Assembly: GCA_021850555.1 (NCBI GenBank) | Contig: JAJZLX010000555.1 | Coordinates: 1-22,028, forward strand | DNA from: Pseudomonadota bacterium | GTDB taxonomy: Bacteria; Pseudomonadota; Gammaproteobacteria; Steroidobacterales; Steroidobacteraceae | DNA length: 22,028 bases | Direction of reading: 5' to 3' | In this document: one piece after another, positions 10,062-18,086 of the stretch | How the letters are laid out: every line of letters begins with the position of its first letter | Position numbering within the stretch: the stretch's first letter is position 1 | Position numbers and translations under genes: made by a program | The notes under the pieces: model-generated | Seen by the model: the letters and a program-made list of their open reading frames with translations, nothing else | Databases searched by the model: none | Told to the model about the DNA's origin: nothing

Positions 10062-10090
10062 TTGACCCCGCCCCCGGTGCCCGGTAGTGT
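10062..10090 (+). promoter_or_regulatory. Probable sigma-70 promoter for adk
   Basis: TTGACC (10062-10067) and TAGTGT (10085-10090) are spaced by 17 nt. Transcription would begin about 27 nt ahead of the adk ATG. The -35 differs from consensus at one position. Confidence 0.5.
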
Positions 10091-10123
10091 TCTCAGCCTT
10101 TCGTCATCCGATTAGTACTACTC

Positions 10124-10795
10124 ATGCGCATCGTCCTGTTGGGGGCCCCGGGTTCGGGGAAGGGCACGCAGTCTCAGCGGCTGGTCGAGCAGCACGCAAT
10201 CCCGCAGGTCTCCACGGGCGACCTGTTGCGCGCGGCCGTGGCCAATGGCACGCCGCTCGGCCTGAAAGCCAAGGAGGCGATGGCGGCCGGCCGCCTGGTC
10301 GAGGACGAGATCGTGCTCGGCATGATCCGGGAGCGCCTGGCGCAGCCCGATACGGCAGAGGGGTTCATCCTGGACGGCTTTCCGCGCAATCTCGCCCAGG
10401 CGCGCGCCCTGGACGGATTGCTGCGCCAGATCGGCCAGCCGCTCGATGCGGTGGTGCAGATGAACGTCGATTATGCCGAGCTGTCGCGCCGCATCGCCGG
10501 GCGGCGCACTTGCTCGGACTGCGGTCGTGTGGTGAATCTGCTGACCTCCGCCTCAGGGGCCGCGCAAGGGGAGCTGTGCCCCAAGACCGGCCTGCCGCAC
10601 CGCTTCTTCCAGCGCCCGGACGACAACGAGGCCACCGTGGCCGAGCGGTTGCGGGTCTACGAGGCGCAGACCCGCCCGCTGGTCGACTACTACCGGGAAC
10701 AGGGCCTGCTGCGCAGCATCGACGCCGAGGGCGACGTCGAGGCGGTCTCAGGGCGCCTGGAGGCGGCCCTGGCGACTGCGTCTCCCGCCGGTTGA
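10124..10795 (+). CDS. adk: Adenylate kinase
   Basis: Adk interconverts ATP plus AMP with two ADP and sets the cell's adenylate balance. The 223-aa protein has the P-loop GAPGSGKGT (7-15), the AMP-site block STGDLLRA (30-37), DGFPRN (84-89) and a long LID domain ending in FQRPDDNEATV. The LID carries cysteines C130, C133 and C152 in a pattern resembling the zinc-finger LID of some adenylate kinases. The spacing is 18 rather than 16, and the fourth ligand position is Thr155, so a regular zinc site is doubtful. The start has no clear Shine-Dalgarno, and the ATG was chosen from the conserved MRIVLLGAPG beginning. It is divergent from pfp-hppA and followed by a convergent rnd gene. Confidence 0.97.
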   Translation: MRIVLLGAPGSGKGTQSQRLVEQHAIPQVSTGDLLRAAVANGTPLGLKAKEAMAAGRLVEDEIVLGMIRERLAQPDTAEGFILDGFPRNLAQARALDGLLRQIGQPLDAVVQMNVDYAELSRRIAGRRTCSDCGRVVNLLTSASGAAQGELCPKTGLPHRFFQRPDDNEATVAERLRVYEAQTRPLVDYYREQGLLRSIDAEGDVEAVSGRLEAALATASPAG

Positions 10796-10814
10796 TGCGG
10801 TAAAGCGCGCCACG

Positions 10815-10836
10815 GCCGGCTGAGCGCCGGCTGAGC
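10815..10836. repeat. 11-bp tandem duplication downstream of adk
   Basis: GCCGGCTGAGC occurs twice in direct succession (10815-10825 and 10826-10836), 20 nt after the adk stop. A further weak inverted repeat follows (CGGGTTTT at 10881-10888 with AAAACCCG at 10900-10907). No T-tract terminator is seen between adk and the rnd stop. Confidence 0.6.
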
Positions 10837-11008
10837 ATGGTTGCGCGGCGCAGCAGGGGCTCGGCGCTGTGCGCGCCGGGCGGGTTTTCCCCAGATAGCA
10901 AAACCCGGGGCTTGCCGGGCGAAGCAGGGCATCGGCCGCGCGGAAGGGCGCAGCGCAATGGAGGCTCAGGGCGAGCCGGGTGACCCGGGCGGCGACGGCC
11001 GCCGAGCC

Positions 11009-12091
11009 TCAAAGCGCCGCCAGCAGCCGCTCGCCGATCACCTCACGGCGCCAGCCTCGGAGCACCGGGACATCCGTGCGCTCGTCGGCCAGCTGCTCGA
11101 GCTCGCGCCGGGTGACCAGCACCTCCGGACTCAGGCCGAGATCGGTTGCCGCGGCTTGGCTGAGCGCGCCCAGCCTCCTCACCAGAGCGATCTTGAGCGG
11201 ATCGGGCCTCGCGCGAGTGGGCGGCGGCGGGGGCGGATCGGGAATGTCGGCTTCCCCGACGCATTCGAGCAGCTGCGCCGCGCAGTGCTTGACGAGGCCG
11301 GGGGGCATGTCCGGGACGGCGGCCAGTGCCTCCGGGGTGCGAGGCACGCGCAGGACGATCTCGCGCAGCACCGCGTCCTCGAGGATCCAGCCTCGAGGGC
11401 GGTCTCTTTCCATGGCCCGACGCTCCCGCCAGGCGCCGAGCAGCCGGGCGAGGCGCTCGCGGCCGGGATCGAGGCCGGCCAGGCCCTTCAGGCGCCGCCA
11501 GGCGTCTTCCGGCCGCACACCGAGGGCGCTCGCCTCATCGAGCGTGGAGAGCTCCTCGGCGAGCCAGTCGAGCCGGCCGAGCCGCTCGAGCCGCTCCGTG
11601 AGAGTCTCCCTGAGCGGCAGCAGGTGCCGCACATCGTCGAGCGCATACTCGATCTGCTCCGGGGAGAGCGGCCGGCGGGACCAGTCGGTGCGGGTATGGG
11701 CCTTGGGCAGCTCATGCCCGAGCAAGCGGCGCACCAGCTCGCCATAGCCGATCTGCGCCGCTTCGCCGGCCAGCGCGGCGGCGATCTGCGTATCGAACAC
11801 CGGGCGGACCAGCCCGGCGGTGGGCAGCAGCACCTCGAGGTCCTGTCGAGAGGCGTGCAGCACCTTGACCACGCGCGGATCGCCCAGTACCGGGGCCAGC
11901 GCGGACAGATCCGGTACGGCGATCGGATCGATGCAGGCGGCCCGCCCGGTGTCGGACACCTGCAGCAGGCACAATTGCGCCCTATAGGTGCGCTCACGCA
12001 GGAATTCAGTGTCGAGTCCGATGGCCGGCTGCCTCGCGAGGCGCGAGGCAATCTCGCCGACGGCGGCGGAAGTGGTGGCGATTGAGTGCAA
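11009..12091 (-). CDS. rnd: Ribonuclease D
   Basis: RNase D is a 3'-5' exoribonuclease that trims tRNA precursors and other stable RNAs. The DEDDy catalytic motifs are present: D27-x-E29 in GLDTEF, D84 in ASRQDLEVL, and Y149-x3-D153 in YALDDVRHLL. They are followed by the helical HRDC-type C-terminal region. From the TTG at 12091 the protein is 360 aa and begins LHSIATTSAAVGEI, which aligns with where relatives start. An AGGA lies about 10 nt upstream. An ATG at 12142 would add 17 residues and overlap mpl, and one at 12175 still more. I prefer the TTG but the start is open. A proline-rich linker (PDPPPPPPT) interrupts the C-terminal part. It is divergent from mpl and convergent with adk. Confidence 0.93.
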   Translation of the reverse strand: MHSIATTSAAVGEIASRLARQPAIGLDTEFLRERTYRAQLCLLQVSDTGRAACIDPIAVPDLSALAPVLGDPRVVKVLHASRQDLEVLLPTAGLVRPVFDTQIAAALAGEAAQIGYGELVRRLLGHELPKAHTRTDWSRRPLSPEQIEYALDDVRHLLPLRETLTERLERLGRLDWLAEELSTLDEASALGVRPEDAWRRLKGLAGLDPGRERLARLLGAWRERRAMERDRPRGWILEDAVLREIVLRVPRTPEALAAVPDMPPGLVKHCAAQLLECVGEADIPDPPPPPPTRARPDPLKIALVRRLGALSQAAATDLGLSPEVLVTRRELEQLADERTDVPVLRGWRREVIGERLLAAL

Positions 12092-12128
12092 TGAGGGGAG
12101 TTCCTGGTCGGTACAATCGGCGCCAATT

Positions 12129-13520
12129 ATGCACGTACACATCCTGGGAGTTTGCGGCACCTTCATGGGCGGCATCGCGGCGATCGCGCGCGAGGCCGGT
12201 CACCGCGTCACCGGATCGGACCGTAACGTCTATCCGCCCATGAGCACGCAGCTCGAGTCCCTCGGCATCGAATTGATCGAGGGCTACGAGCCCGGGCAGC
12301 TCGACCTGCGGCCGGATGTGGTCGTCGTGGGCAATGTGATGACCCGCGGACAACCGGTGATCGAGGCTCTGCTCGATCGCGGCATTCCGTACGCGTCCGG
12401 TCCCGAGTGGTTGGCCCGCGAAGTGCTCCGGGACCGCTGGGTGCTCGCGGTGGCGGGCACGCACGGCAAGACCACGACGACTTCCATGTTGGCGTGGGTC
12501 CTGGGGCGCGCCGGGCTCGAGCCCGGTTTCCTGATCGGCGGTGTGCCGGAGGATTTCGGCACGAGCGCACGGCTCGGCCGCGGAACGTTCTTCGTGATCG
12601 AGGCGGACGAGTACGACACCGCCTTTTTCGACAAGCGCGCCAAGTTCGTCCACTACCATCCGCGCACCGCCGTTCTGAACAACCTCGAATACGACCACGC
12701 GGACATCTATCCCGACGTCGCCTCGATCCAGCGCCAGTTCCATCATCTGGTGCGCACGATTCCGGGGACCGGCCGCATCGTCTGGAATGCCGCAGACGCG
12801 CACCTGAGACAGACGCTGGCAATGGGGTGCTGGACGCCCCGGGAGGGGTTTTCACGCGAAGCGCTGCCGGATGCGCAATGGACGGCGCGCCCGGTCGCAG
12901 GCGTGTCGGACTATTCCTCCTTCGAAGTGTTGGAGAGCGGGCGTGCGCGCGGAACGGTGCGATGGAGCCTCATGGGTGCGCACAACATGGAGAACGCGCT
13001 GGGGGCGATCGCGGCCGCGCGCCACGCCGGCGTAACAGTCGAAAGCGCCATCGAGTCCCTGGAGACGTTCCAAGGGGTTGCGCGCCGCATGCAGCTTCGC
13101 GGCGAAGTGAACGGCATTCGTGTGTACGATGACTTCGCCCACCATCCCACGGCGATCGCCACGACCGTGGATGGCTTGCGGCGGCGCGTCGGCACGGCGC
13201 GGATCATCGCCGTGTTCGAGCCGCGCTCGAACACCATGCGCATGGGGGTGCACCGGGAGAGACTGGCCGGTGCGCTTGCAGGGGCGGATGAGGTCTGGCT
13301 GTACCTGCCCGCGGACCTCGGCTGGGATGCGACGCCGGTGCTGGGCGCGCTTGGCGCACGCGCCCACGGCAGGGGTGAGGTGGACGCGCTGGCGAAGGAC
13401 CTCGCCCGCTCACTGCGGCCGGGCGACCATGTGCTCATCATGAGCAATGGCGGCTTCGGCGGGTTGCACGGCAAGCTGCTGGCGCAGCTCGGCGCCTCAG
13501 GCGGCGCTCGAGCGGTATGA
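12129..13520 (+). CDS. mpl: UDP-N-acetylmuramate:L-alanyl-gamma-D-glutamyl-meso-diaminopimelate ligase
   Basis: Mpl joins the recycled murein tripeptide to UDP-MurNAc, returning peptidoglycan fragments to wall synthesis in the cytoplasm. From the ATG at 12129 it has 463 aa. The N-terminal Rossmann region reads MHVHILGVCGTFMGGIAA, the ATP-binding loop is GTHGKTTTTS (110-119), the Mur-ligase block is VIEADEYDTAFFDKR, and YDDFAHHPTAI begins the C-terminal domain. VCGTFMGG at the start is the feature that separates Mpl from MurC. There is no clear Shine-Dalgarno. TACAAT at 12112-12117 may be the -10 of a promoter with a short leader, though no good -35 goes with it. Its last 24 bases overlap the end of the convergent CPBP protease gene. 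Confidence 0.96.
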   Translation: MHVHILGVCGTFMGGIAAIAREAGHRVTGSDRNVYPPMSTQLESLGIELIEGYEPGQLDLRPDVVVVGNVMTRGQPVIEALLDRGIPYASGPEWLAREVLRDRWVLAVAGTHGKTTTTSMLAWVLGRAGLEPGFLIGGVPEDFGTSARLGRGTFFVIEADEYDTAFFDKRAKFVHYHPRTAVLNNLEYDHADIYPDVASIQRQFHHLVRTIPGTGRIVWNAADAHLRQTLAMGCWTPREGFSREALPDAQWTARPVAGVSDYSSFEVLESGRARGTVRWSLMGAHNMENALGAIAAARHAGVTVESAIESLETFQGVARRMQLRGEVNGIRVYDDFAHHPTAIATTVDGLRRRVGTARIIAVFEPRSNTMRMGVHRERLAGALAGADEVWLYLPADLGWDATPVLGALGARAHGRGEVDALAKDLARSLRPGDHVLIMSNGGFGGLHGKLLAQLGASGGARAV

Positions 13521-14393
13521 GGCGCTTCGCCGCGAGTAGAACCAGCGCAGCGCGAATCCGAGCGGCACGGTCCAGGCAAGCACCAGCCAGCCGGTGAACC
13601 CGTCGTGGCGGCTGAGCAGGAAGTGCAGCGGCGAGCGCAGGACGGGCGCGGAGAGGCCATGCACCACCAGCATGACCCAGACCCAGCCGGCGTGCAGCCC
13701 CATGCTGGCGGCGGTATTGCCCGTGAGCGAGCGGACGATCGCGAGGACCACTCCGACCGCGGTGAGGCACAGGAACGCGTCTGCGATGCCAAGCGGATGG
13801 GCAAACTCACGCAGGGTGGCCTCGAGCAGCGCCACGCCGCTCCATGGATTGACCGCCGCCGGCGGGATGTGGGCCACGCCGAGGAAGTGGGTCCATGAAT
13901 ACACCACCGAGGTGAGCGCGATGGCGAGGAGCGTGCCGGACTCTCGTTGAATGCCGGCGAACATCGCTCCCCGCAGCGCGGTCTCCTCGATGAGCCCGAC
14001 GGCGAGGCCGCTCAGCAGCCGCTTGGCGATGAGCGCGGCGAGCGCCGCGTCCCCCAGGCGCGCCGCCCGCTGCCAGTCGAGCAGTCCAAGGAGGCTCATG
14101 CTCGCCACGACGAGCGCCATGGTGAGCACCCCGATCACGAGCCCGAGGGAAAGCTCGCGCAGGTAGATGGGCCGCGGGGCGCCGAACCCCAGGCTCGCCC
14201 GGTCCCCGAGCCGCAGTCGGCGCGCAAGCAGCAGGAAGCCCACCAGGAATCCGAGCATGCCGATGCGCTCGCCGATGCGAGGGAAGGGGAAATTGAAATG
14301 CGGATGCAGCAGCAGCCAGGCCGGATAGCTGAATACGGCCATGCAACCGAGACTGAAGGCGATCAGCAGCAGGAACCACGCAAAGGCGCGCAT
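13497..14393 (-). CDS. CPBP-family intramembrane metalloprotease
   Basis: The protein is hydrophobic throughout, 298 aa from the ATG at 14393, with roughly eight membrane segments. It carries the CPBP/Abi glutamate motif E136-E137-T-A-L-R141, a histidine pair around H169 (YSWTHFLGVAH) and H234 (MGLHAGW) in later helices. These are the metal and catalytic residues of type II CAAX-prenyl-protease relatives. Bacterial members cleave membrane substrates, or serve in bacteriocin immunity or membrane homeostasis, and nothing here shows the substrate. The start has AAGGA about 10 nt upstream. An in-frame ATG at 14459 would add a charged, non-hydrophobic leader. It overlaps the end of mpl by 24 bases. 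Confidence 0.85.
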   Translation of the reverse strand: MRAFAWFLLLIAFSLGCMAVFSYPAWLLLHPHFNFPFPRIGERIGMLGFLVGFLLLARRLRLGDRASLGFGAPRPIYLRELSLGLVIGVLTMALVVASMSLLGLLDWQRAARLGDAALAALIAKRLLSGLAVGLIEETALRGAMFAGIQRESGTLLAIALTSVVYSWTHFLGVAHIPPAAVNPWSGVALLEATLREFAHPLGIADAFLCLTAVGVVLAIVRSLTGNTAASMGLHAGWVWVMLVVHGLSAPVLRSPLHFLLSRHDGFTGWLVLAWTVPLGFALRWFYSRRSASYRSSAA

Positions 14394-14423
14394 CGTGAAT
14401 GCATCCTTGGGCTTTGGGTGTCT

Positions 14424-14441
14424 GCCGGACTCAGGTCCGGC
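14424..14441. repeat. Inverted repeat upstream of the CPBP gene
   Basis: GCCGGAC (14424-14430) and GTCCGGC (14435-14441) form a 7-bp stem with a 4-nt loop, 31 nt upstream of the CPBP start. It could be an operator or a leader hairpin. No promoter is clear around it. Confidence 0.35.
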
Positions 14442-14598
14442 GCGCACCGAGGCGCGCACTCTAAGGGTGAGGCGCGGATCTGCGCAAATCTACACGAACG
14501 CGTCGGTTTCGGGCCTGGAGATCCGGCCCCGAGCCTGCCGACAATGCGCTCCGGCCCGATGGGTCATGGCCGAGGGGACATTGCCGGGGGAAGCATGC

Positions 14599-15081
14599 AT
14601 GCAAGACAACCAAGCTGACAAAGACTTCAGGGCCGGGGAGACACTCAAAGCGCTCATCCAGGGGCTCGATCCGCGCACCGGGGAGGCGCTGCCCAGCGAC
14701 TCGGTGCTGCAGCGGGCCGAGGTGCTGCGGGCGTTGCTCGCCGCGGTCGCGGCGCTCGAGCGCTCGGCCGCCCGCGCGCAGCGGCGCTCGCTGTTGCCGG
14801 CCAATGTCGGGCGCGCCTGGACCGGCGAGGAGGAAGACAACCTGGTCGCGGCGTTCAGGGCGGGGGAGACCCCGGAGGCGATCGCCCGCAGACACCGGCG
14901 CACGCTGCGCGCCATCGAAGCTCGCCTCGAGAGGCTCGGGCTTCTCAGTGCCGACCAGCGCGTGACGCGCGGCGGATTCTCGGGCGTCTCCGACTCCCCA
15001 CGCGTCAGGTCCGCGCGCCGTCCAGCGGGCAGGCGCCGGGCTATACTCGCGCGCAAGAAGCCCCGACGCCGCCCCGGATAG
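14599..15081 (+). CDS. Small basic helix-turn-helix protein, function unknown
   Basis: From the ATG at 14599 (GGGGG with 8-nt spacing) this is 160 aa. Residues 13-50 read as a helical module with LDPRTGEALPSDSVLQ followed by EVLRALLAAVAALE. I have seen similar DPxTGE segments in conserved hypothetical proteins of proteobacteria but cannot name the family. Residues 74-116 form a three-helix Myb/SANT-like unit: WTGEEEDNLVAAF, then PEAIARRHRRT, then AIEARLERLG. The tail (about 135-160) is very basic (RRPAGRRR, ARKKPRRRPG). DNA or RNA binding is a fair inference. A longer frame upstream to 14341 runs antisense through the CPBP gene and has no ribosome-binding site. Confidence 0.75.
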   Translation: MQDNQADKDFRAGETLKALIQGLDPRTGEALPSDSVLQRAEVLRALLAAVAALERSAARAQRRSLLPANVGRAWTGEEEDNLVAAFRAGETPEAIARRHRRTLRAIEARLERLGLLSADQRVTRGGFSGVSDSPRVRSARRPAGRRRAILARKKPRRRPG

Positions 15082-15139
15082 GCGGTTTCCCGGCGACAGC
15101 GCGGAGGCGACTCTCGCAAAAGAGTTGCGCGGAATGTGA

Positions 15140-15165
15140 GAATGCGATGCGCGAATGCAATGCGG
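15140..15165. repeat. Two-copy 13-bp tandem repeat in the methyltransferase leader
   Basis: GAATGCGATGCGC (15140-15152) and GAATGCAATGCGG (15153-15165) match at 11 of 13 positions and lie immediately ahead of the Shine-Dalgarno of the next gene. A partial third unit (GAATGTGA) precedes them. Confidence 0.5.
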
Positions 15166-15178
15166 GAAGATCTTAAAG

Positions 15179-16123
15179 ATGGCTGAGTCGTTGCGAATCG
15201 AGGCGGATACCCTGGTGCGGCGGATCGCGGCGAGGATTCTGGGCGATTACGCGCCGCCGCGCCTGGACCACGCCGAGGAGCTGTTGGCGGATCTCGAGCG
15301 CGCGACTGCGCGCGATGTGGCGGCTGGTGAGTGGAATCGGTTCGCCGCCGAAATCGCGGGCGCCCTGAGAGGGGGCGGCGTGGATCAGTTTCTGCGCCTG
15401 CCCCCCATAGCCAAGACGATGCACCCGCGCATACGCGGCCGCTCCAGGGACTACCTGCGCCATGTGCTGGGGTCTGACCGATTCTCGGCGGAATTTCAGC
15501 GGGCGTTGACCGAATCGCCGGTCGGCAAGCCGCTGGTCAATCCACATTATCCGTTGAGCAGTCCCCTGCTCATCCAGCACGGCTATCATCTGATCCGGCT
15601 GCTCGAGGCGACGCAGATCGATCTCGCGACGCTGCGGCTCGTCGTGGATTTTGGCGGCGGCTACGGCGGCTTCTGCCGACTGCTGCGCAATCTCGGCTAC
15701 CGCGAGAAGTACCTGATCTGGGATCTGCCCGTCATGTGCGCGCTGCAGCGTTTCTATCTGCGCAACGTGTTTCCGACGGCGGCGGACGGCGCGGCGCCGC
15801 CGAATATCGAGTGGTTGACGTCGGGAGATCCCGGTGCGCGGGATGTCGTGGCGCGCAATGCCGCCGAGCGCGAGCCGTCTCTTTTCGTTGCGACCTGGTC
15901 GCTCAGCGAGACGCCGACGGCGGTTCGAGAGCAGATCGCGCCGGCTCTCGAAGGCTTCGGCCATGTTCTGCTCGCCTACCAGAGAAATTTCGGCGAAACC
16001 GACAACGTCGCCTGGTTTGGGGGGCTCGAGAAACGCCTGCCGCAATTTCACTGGCGGCATTTCGAATGTCCCGTGTTTCGGAACAACTTTTATCTGATCG
16101 GAAGGAATGCCGCCAGGGGTTAG
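15179..16123 (+). CDS. Putative sugar O-methyltransferase
   Basis: This 314-aa protein resembles the putative sugar O-methyltransferases found in glycan clusters. The SAM-binding motif I is VVDFGGGYGGF with Asp157, followed by the family's typical YLIWDLPVMCALQRFYL, where the substrate region of these enzymes begins. The N-terminal 150 residues are the helical region these proteins carry before the Rossmann core, and PLVNPHYPLSSPLLIQHGYHL is part of it. The start at 15179 has GGGAAGA 8 nt upstream. The alternative ATG at 15155 lies in the tandem repeat. The next gene, a glycosyltransferase, starts 99 nt downstream on the same strand, suggesting both act on one glycan. The acceptor sugar is not known. 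Confidence 0.82.
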   Translation: MAESLRIEADTLVRRIAARILGDYAPPRLDHAEELLADLERATARDVAAGEWNRFAAEIAGALRGGGVDQFLRLPPIAKTMHPRIRGRSRDYLRHVLGSDRFSAEFQRALTESPVGKPLVNPHYPLSSPLLIQHGYHLIRLLEATQIDLATLRLVVDFGGGYGGFCRLLRNLGYREKYLIWDLPVMCALQRFYLRNVFPTAADGAAPPNIEWLTSGDPGARDVVARNAAEREPSLFVATWSLSETPTAVREQIAPALEGFGHVLLAYQRNFGETDNVAWFGGLEKRLPQFHWRHFECPVFRNNFYLIGRNAARG

Positions 16124-16222
16124 GCCGGCCGCGAGGCGCGGTAATGTGACAGGAGGACACCGCGGCCGCGATACCGACGAGCGGCTTGCGCTTCCGGCTC
16201 CCATGCGCTTTCACCGACATCC

Positions 16223-17287
16223 ATGACCTCCATCCTGTTCTACGATCCACTGTGCGCTCATCCCTACGATACCGACACGCTTCGGCGGCAGGCCATGGGC
16301 GGTACGGAGGCGACCGTGGTTCGCGTGGCCGATGCGCTGGGCGCGCTCGTCGTCCAGCACAACCGCACGGCCGCCGCCGGCCGCTATCTTCCTCCCGCCC
16401 GCGATCCCGATGTCGGCTGGGTCATCGTCAACCGCGATTCCCGCGCCTTGCCGGCGGTGCGCGCGCTGTATCCCAACGCACGTGTATTTCTGTGGCTGCA
16501 CGACAGAATGCGACCCGGCTCGCGGCGCGCCCGCTGGCTGGCTTCCACTGCCGCTCTCCTGCGCGATCTCGACGTGCGCATCGTATGCGTGTCTGATACC
16601 CAGCGTCAGGCGGTGGAGGCGACGTTGCGCTGGATGAGGGCGGGTGAGCAAGTCACCACCTGCACGATCTACAACCCGATAGACGACGGGCTGCGGCCGG
16701 ACGGTACGCCCGTCGACGAGCGCAAGCTGGTGTTTCTCTCCTCGCCAAACAAGGGTCTGAAGTTCACGCTGGACGCCTTCGATGCGCTGCGGCGGCGGAT
16801 GCCGGACCTGCGGCTCGTCGTCGGCAACCCGGGGTACAAGGAGGGGGAGGGCGGCCGCGCCCGCGGCGTCGAGTTCCTCGGACCGCAGCCGCAGCAGCGC
16901 ATGCATGCCGAGGTTCGCACGGCGCTGTGCACCTTCTTCCCCAACTTCGTCATACCCGAGACCTTCGGCCTGGTGTTCGCCGAGTCCAACGCCCTCGGCA
17001 CGCCCGTGCTCACACACGATTGCGGCGCTGCGCGGGAGGTCATTGCGGATGAGCGGCAGATTCTGCCGGTCACCGCGGCCAAACGCGTCTATGAGGGGTT
17101 GCTCGGCTCGTGCTCGTCGCGCTGCCGCGCGGTGCCGGCCCGTCTGGCGGCCCGACTGGGCCTGTTTGACGACTACCTCGAGCGGATCCGCGCCTGGCGC
17201 TCAGGGCAGCGTCCGGTGACCGGTCCCGATCCGCGCTTCCGGCTGTCCGCCGTGGCGCAGCGCTGGCGGGAGGTGTTGGGGAGTTGA
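16223..17287 (+). CDS. GT-B glycosyltransferase, group 1/GT4-like
   Basis: This 354-aa protein has the shape of a GT4-type retaining glycosyltransferase. An N-terminal domain begins MTSILFYDP and includes MGGTEATVVRVADAL, the usual acceptor-side glycine-rich start. It is joined to a C-terminal nucleotide-sugar domain. The E-x7-E donor motif is complete: E246 and E254 in PETFGLVFAESNALGTPV, followed by the HDCGAAREVI block. There is no membrane segment, so it probably works at the inner face of the membrane on a lipid-linked or protein acceptor. No clear Shine-Dalgarno precedes the ATG. It follows the sugar methyltransferase gene and ends 19 nt from the convergent phosphoesterase gene. Confidence 0.88.
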   Translation: MTSILFYDPLCAHPYDTDTLRRQAMGGTEATVVRVADALGALVVQHNRTAAAGRYLPPARDPDVGWVIVNRDSRALPAVRALYPNARVFLWLHDRMRPGSRRARWLASTAALLRDLDVRIVCVSDTQRQAVEATLRWMRAGEQVTTCTIYNPIDDGLRPDGTPVDERKLVFLSSPNKGLKFTLDAFDALRRRMPDLRLVVGNPGYKEGEGGRARGVEFLGPQPQQRMHAEVRTALCTFFPNFVIPETFGLVFAESNALGTPVLTHDCGAAREVIADERQILPVTAAKRVYEGLLGSCSSRCRAVPARLAARLGLFDDYLERIRAWRSGQRPVTGPDPRFRLSAVAQRWREVLGS

Positions 17288-17306
17288 TCGGCCGGCCGGG
17301 GGCTTC

Positions 17307-18086
17307 TCAGGCGGCGGAAACGGAGTCCTGGGCGGGCATGTCGGTCCAAAACACCTCGGTCGCGATGCAGCCGTCGGGTTTCAGCTCGAGCGTCCGATAG
17401 GCCGGCGGACTCTCATCGAGCGCGAATTGTTCGGCGCGAGGCCGGAACTGCGCGCAGGTGGAGGGCGTGGCGAGCAGCCGCACGTCGTTGCGCAGCGCAT
17501 CGAAACTCTGATGCACGTGCCCCCAGAGGATGCCGCGCACGTTGACGTGACGGTCGATGACCGAGAAGAAATCCTGGGCGTTCGCGAGCCCGACCTGGTC
17601 CAGCCACCGGCTCATCGTGGGCACTGGATGATGATGCAGGCACACCAGCGCATGGCGCTTGCCGGCGCTGGTGAGCGCCTCGTCGAGCGCCGAGAGGCTC
17701 GCCTCGGACAAGGCGCCGCCGGCACGGCCGGGGACGACGCTGTCGAGCAGGACGATGCGCCAGCCTCCCAGATCGACATGACCGCGGGTCACGAACGGGC
17801 TGCGGGCCAGCTCCCGATGCATCGCTTCCGGCCGGTCGTGGTTGCCGGGCAGACACAGCACCGGCACTCGGAGCGAGCCGAACATCCGCCGCACATGCAC
17901 ATAGGCGGCGGAGTCGTCCTGTACCAAGTCCCCGGTGAGCAGCAGCGCATCGGGAGGCCATTGCCCTCTCCGGGCATGCTCGAGCACTGCCGAGAGCGAG
18001 GCCAGCGTGGACACGCCACGCAGCCGGCCGCTCTCCTCCGCGTACAGGTGCAGGTCCGTGAGGTGGGTCAGGCGCACAGTGCTCAT
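17307..18086 (-). CDS. cpdA: CpdA-like calcineurin-type metallophosphoesterase
   Basis: This 259-aa enzyme carries the full two-metal phosphoesterase set: D11-L-H13, G-D53 in TGDLVQD, G-N82-H83-D, the H150-H-H-P group and G-H189-V-H191. The order and the short length match the class III cyclic-nucleotide phosphodiesterases such as CpdA, which hydrolyse cAMP and so lower Crp activity. Other small phosphoesterases share the fold, so the cAMP role is probable rather than shown. It is cytoplasmic, with no signal peptide. It is divergent from tkt across a 353-nt spacer and convergent with the glycosyltransferase gene. The ATG start has no strong Shine-Dalgarno. Confidence 0.88.
   Translation of the reverse strand: MSTVRLTHLTDLHLYAEESGRLRGVSTLASLSAVLEHARRGQWPPDALLLTGDLVQDDSAAYVHVRRMFGSLRVPVLCLPGNHDRPEAMHRELARSPFVTRGHVDLGGWRIVLLDSVVPGRAGGALSEASLSALDEALTSAGKRHALVCLHHHPVPTMSRWLDQVGLANAQDFFSVIDRHVNVRGILWGHVHQSFDALRNDVRLLATPSTCAQFRPRAEQFALDESPPAYRTLELKPDGCIATEVFWTDMPAQDSVSAA

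Noticed and set aside
8671..10065. 464-aa plus-strand frame opposite pfp
   Set aside because: Shadow frame. The opposite strand encodes an intact PPi-phosphofructokinase.
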